64,000 bases of DNA from Lentzea sp. NBRC 102530 (GTDB lineage: Bacteria; Actinomycetota; Actinomycetes; Mycobacteriales; Pseudonocardiaceae). The stretch covers positions 1-64,000 of the forward strand of contig NZ_BSTF01000017.1 of the NCBI RefSeq assembly GCF_030269365.1. The letters are read 5' to 3'. Below are positions 62,640-64,000 of the stretch, piece by piece (the stretch's first letter is position 1; every line of letters starts with the position of its first letter). The translations under genes and the position numbers were made by a program. Under the pieces are notes generated by a model. It saw only the letters and a program-made list of their open reading frames with translations. It was not told where the DNA came from and searched no databases.

Positions 62640-64000
62640 ATGACAGACTACGGCCACGCGCTGGAGTTCGGGGTGTTCCTCCCACCCGGTGCCGCCGACT
62701 TCGGCACCACGCTGCGACTGGCACAAGCCGCTGACGTGCGAGGACTGGAACTCGTCAGCATCCAGGACCACCCGTACAACGCGGCGAACCTCGACACGTG
62801 GACGTCGTTGTCGGTCATCGCCGCGTCCACCACCAAGGTCCGCGTGTTCCCCAACGTCGCGAACCTGCCGCTGCGGCCGCCGGCCGTCCTTGCGCGCGCG
62901 GCGGCGAGTCTGGACATCATCAGCGGCGGGCGCGTCGAACTCGGGCTCGGCGCGGGCTCGTTCTGGGACGCCATCGCCGCGATGGGCGGCCCGCACCGCA
63001 CCCCGCCGGAGTCCGTCGAGGCGCTGGCAGAGGCCATCGCGGTGATCAGGGCGCTGTGGACGCCCGGCCGCGGGGTGCGCCTGCAGGGCGAGCACTACTC
63101 GCTGAACGGCGCGCGCCCCGGCCCGTTCCCCGCCCACGACATCGGCATCTGGCTGGGCGCCTACAAGAAGCGGATGCTCCAGCTCACCGGCCGCGTGGCG
63201 GACGGCTGGCTGCCGTCGAGCCCGTACGCGCCGCCGGCCCAGCTCAAGGCGATGAACGCGATCATCGACGAGGCCGCGCACGACGCCGGTCGATCGCCGA
63301 AGGACATCCGCCGCATCTACAACATCGGCAGCGAGTTCACGCCGCAGCAACTCGCCGAGCTGGCGCTCCGGGACGGCATGAGCGGGTTCATCGCGATGAT
63401 CGGCACCGAGGACGAGCTGCGGGCGTTCGCCGAGGAGACGGCTCCCGCCGTGCGCGAGATCGTGCAGAAGGAACGCGGTGGCAAGCTCCCGTGGGACGAG
63501 TCGACCCGCCCAAAAGCACCGGCGCCTGAAGCGGACGCCGTCTACACCGCTTCGGGCAGGGCGCTCGGCCGCCAGCTGGTCGGCGTCCACAACCACCTGC
63601 GCGACGAGCTCACCAAGGTCAGGTCGATCGTCGACCAGGCCGCCGCGGGGATCATCGACGTCGGCCAGGCGCGCGACGAGATCAACACGATGACCATGCG
63701 CCAGAACAACTGGACGATGGGCGCGTACTGCGAGAGCTACTGCCGTCTCGTCACGATCCACCACACGCTCGAGGACACGAGCCTCTACCCGCAACTGCGC
63801 CAGGGCGACGGACGGCTCGGTCCCGTGCTCGACCGGCTGACCGAGGAGCACCACGTCATCCACGAGGTGCTCGAACGCCTGGACGCCGCCCTCGTGGCGA
63901 CGGTCGCGGAACCGCACCGGATCGCCGAGGTGAAGGAGTCGGTGGACCTGCTGACCGACACCCTGCTGTCGCACCTGTCCTACGAGGAAGGTGAGCTGCT
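62640..64000 (+). CDS. luciferase-like oxidoreductase fused to hemerythrin domain (3' truncated)
   Basis: The frame runs from ATG 62640 to the window end without a stop (at least 453 residues). Residues about 10-290 are a luciferase-like monooxygenase/F420-dependent oxidoreductase TIM barrel (GVFLPPGAADFGTTLRLAQAAD, SIQDHPYN, DIISGGRVELGLGAGSFWD, IWLGAYKKRMLQLTGRVADGWLPSS). After a short linker, residues from about 310 form a four-helix hemerythrin/HHE-like domain with candidate metal ligands in VGVHNHLRDEL, TIHHTLEDTSLYPQL, TEEHHVIHEVLERL and LLSHLSYEEGELL. Such a fusion could pair a flavin or F420 reductase with a di-iron oxygen- or NO-sensing centre. The C-terminus lies outside the window. 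It is controlled by the divergent MarR gene. Confidence 0.85.
   Translation, partial: MTDYGHALEFGVFLPPGAADFGTTLRLAQAADVRGLELVSIQDHPYNAANLDTWTSLSVIAASTTKVRVFPNVANLPLRPPAVLARAAASLDIISGGRVELGLGAGSFWDAIAAMGGPHRTPPESVEALAEAIAVIRALWTPGRGVRLQGEHYSLNGARPGPFPAHDIGIWLGAYKKRMLQLTGRVADGWLPSSPYAPPAQLKAMNAIIDEAAHDAGRSPKDIRRIYNIGSEFTPQQLAELALRDGMSGFIAMIGTEDELRAFAEETAPAVREIVQKERGGKLPWDESTRPKAPAPEADAVYTASGRALGRQLVGVHNHLRDELTKVRSIVDQAAAGIIDVGQARDEINTMTMRQNNWTMGAYCESYCRLVTIHHTLEDTSLYPQLRQGDGRLGPVLDRLTEEHHVIHEVLERLDAALVATVAEPHRIAEVKESVDLLTDTLLSHLSYEEGEL

Overview
The window is about 72% GC with GTG/TTG starts and very tight operon packing. It reads as a chromosomal segment of a filamentous actinobacterium, most plausibly Pseudonocardiaceae (Lentzea/Saccharothrix/Actinosynnema type). 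That placement is inferred from gene content and base composition; no rRNA or other phylogenetic marker is present.

Layout. (1) 0.3-9.1 kb: an acyl-CoA dehydrogenase, a ROK regulator divergent from a large secreted GH92 alpha-mannosidase-type protein, and a cation diffusion facilitator. (2) 9.2-22.7 kb: a tRNA-Arg(CCG), then an orphan type VII (ESX/WXG100) secretion-associated locus without core secretion genes. Its centre is a 1550-residue protein. An alanine/serine-rich helical N-terminus and a long Gly/Pro repeat linker are followed by a cholera-toxin-like ADP-ribosyltransferase domain, a papain-fold Tox-PL-like domain and a possible HAD-like domain. A divergent SUKH/SMI1-type candidate immunity gene, a translationally coupled nucleoside hydrolase and an SseB-like gene surround it, with WXG100-like and YbaB genes beyond. 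(3) 22.8-26.1 kb: a secreted GH64 beta-1,3-glucanase with a ricin-type lectin domain, a SAM methyltransferase and two small membrane proteins. (4) 26.1-60.6 kb: a nonribosomal peptide cluster. (5) 60.6-64 kb: an ArsR-type regulator, a MarR regulator and a divergent luciferase-like/hemerythrin fusion protein cut by the window end.

The NRPS cluster is the main find. Two NRPS genes on the minus strand carry six modules: A-T / C-A-T-E / C-A-T, then C-A-T-E / C-A-T / C-A-T-E. The assembly line has no terminal thioesterase and ends in an epimerisation domain. The next gene is a beta-lactamase/PBP-type protein, the class that cyclises peptides with a D-residue C-terminus. Downstream, in a string of 4-bp stop/start overlaps, come an MFS exporter and three genes I recognise as MppP, MppQ and MppR homologues, which make enduracididine from arginine. 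Divergently transcribed are an MppJ-like phenylpyruvate C-beta methyltransferase, with both iron-ligand histidines in register with those I recall for MppJ, an aromatic aminotransferase and an MbtH protein. Together these predict a head-to-tail cyclic hexapeptide with D residues at positions 2, 4 and 6, containing enduracididine, probably beta-methylphenylalanine, and Thr at position 5. This is a mannopeptimycin relative, but no mannosyltransferase or MppO hydroxylase lies in the window. A two-component system and a MacB-like ABC transporter continue on the same strand and may provide regulation, export or self-protection.

All function calls come from reading motifs and recalled family sequences; no database search was run.
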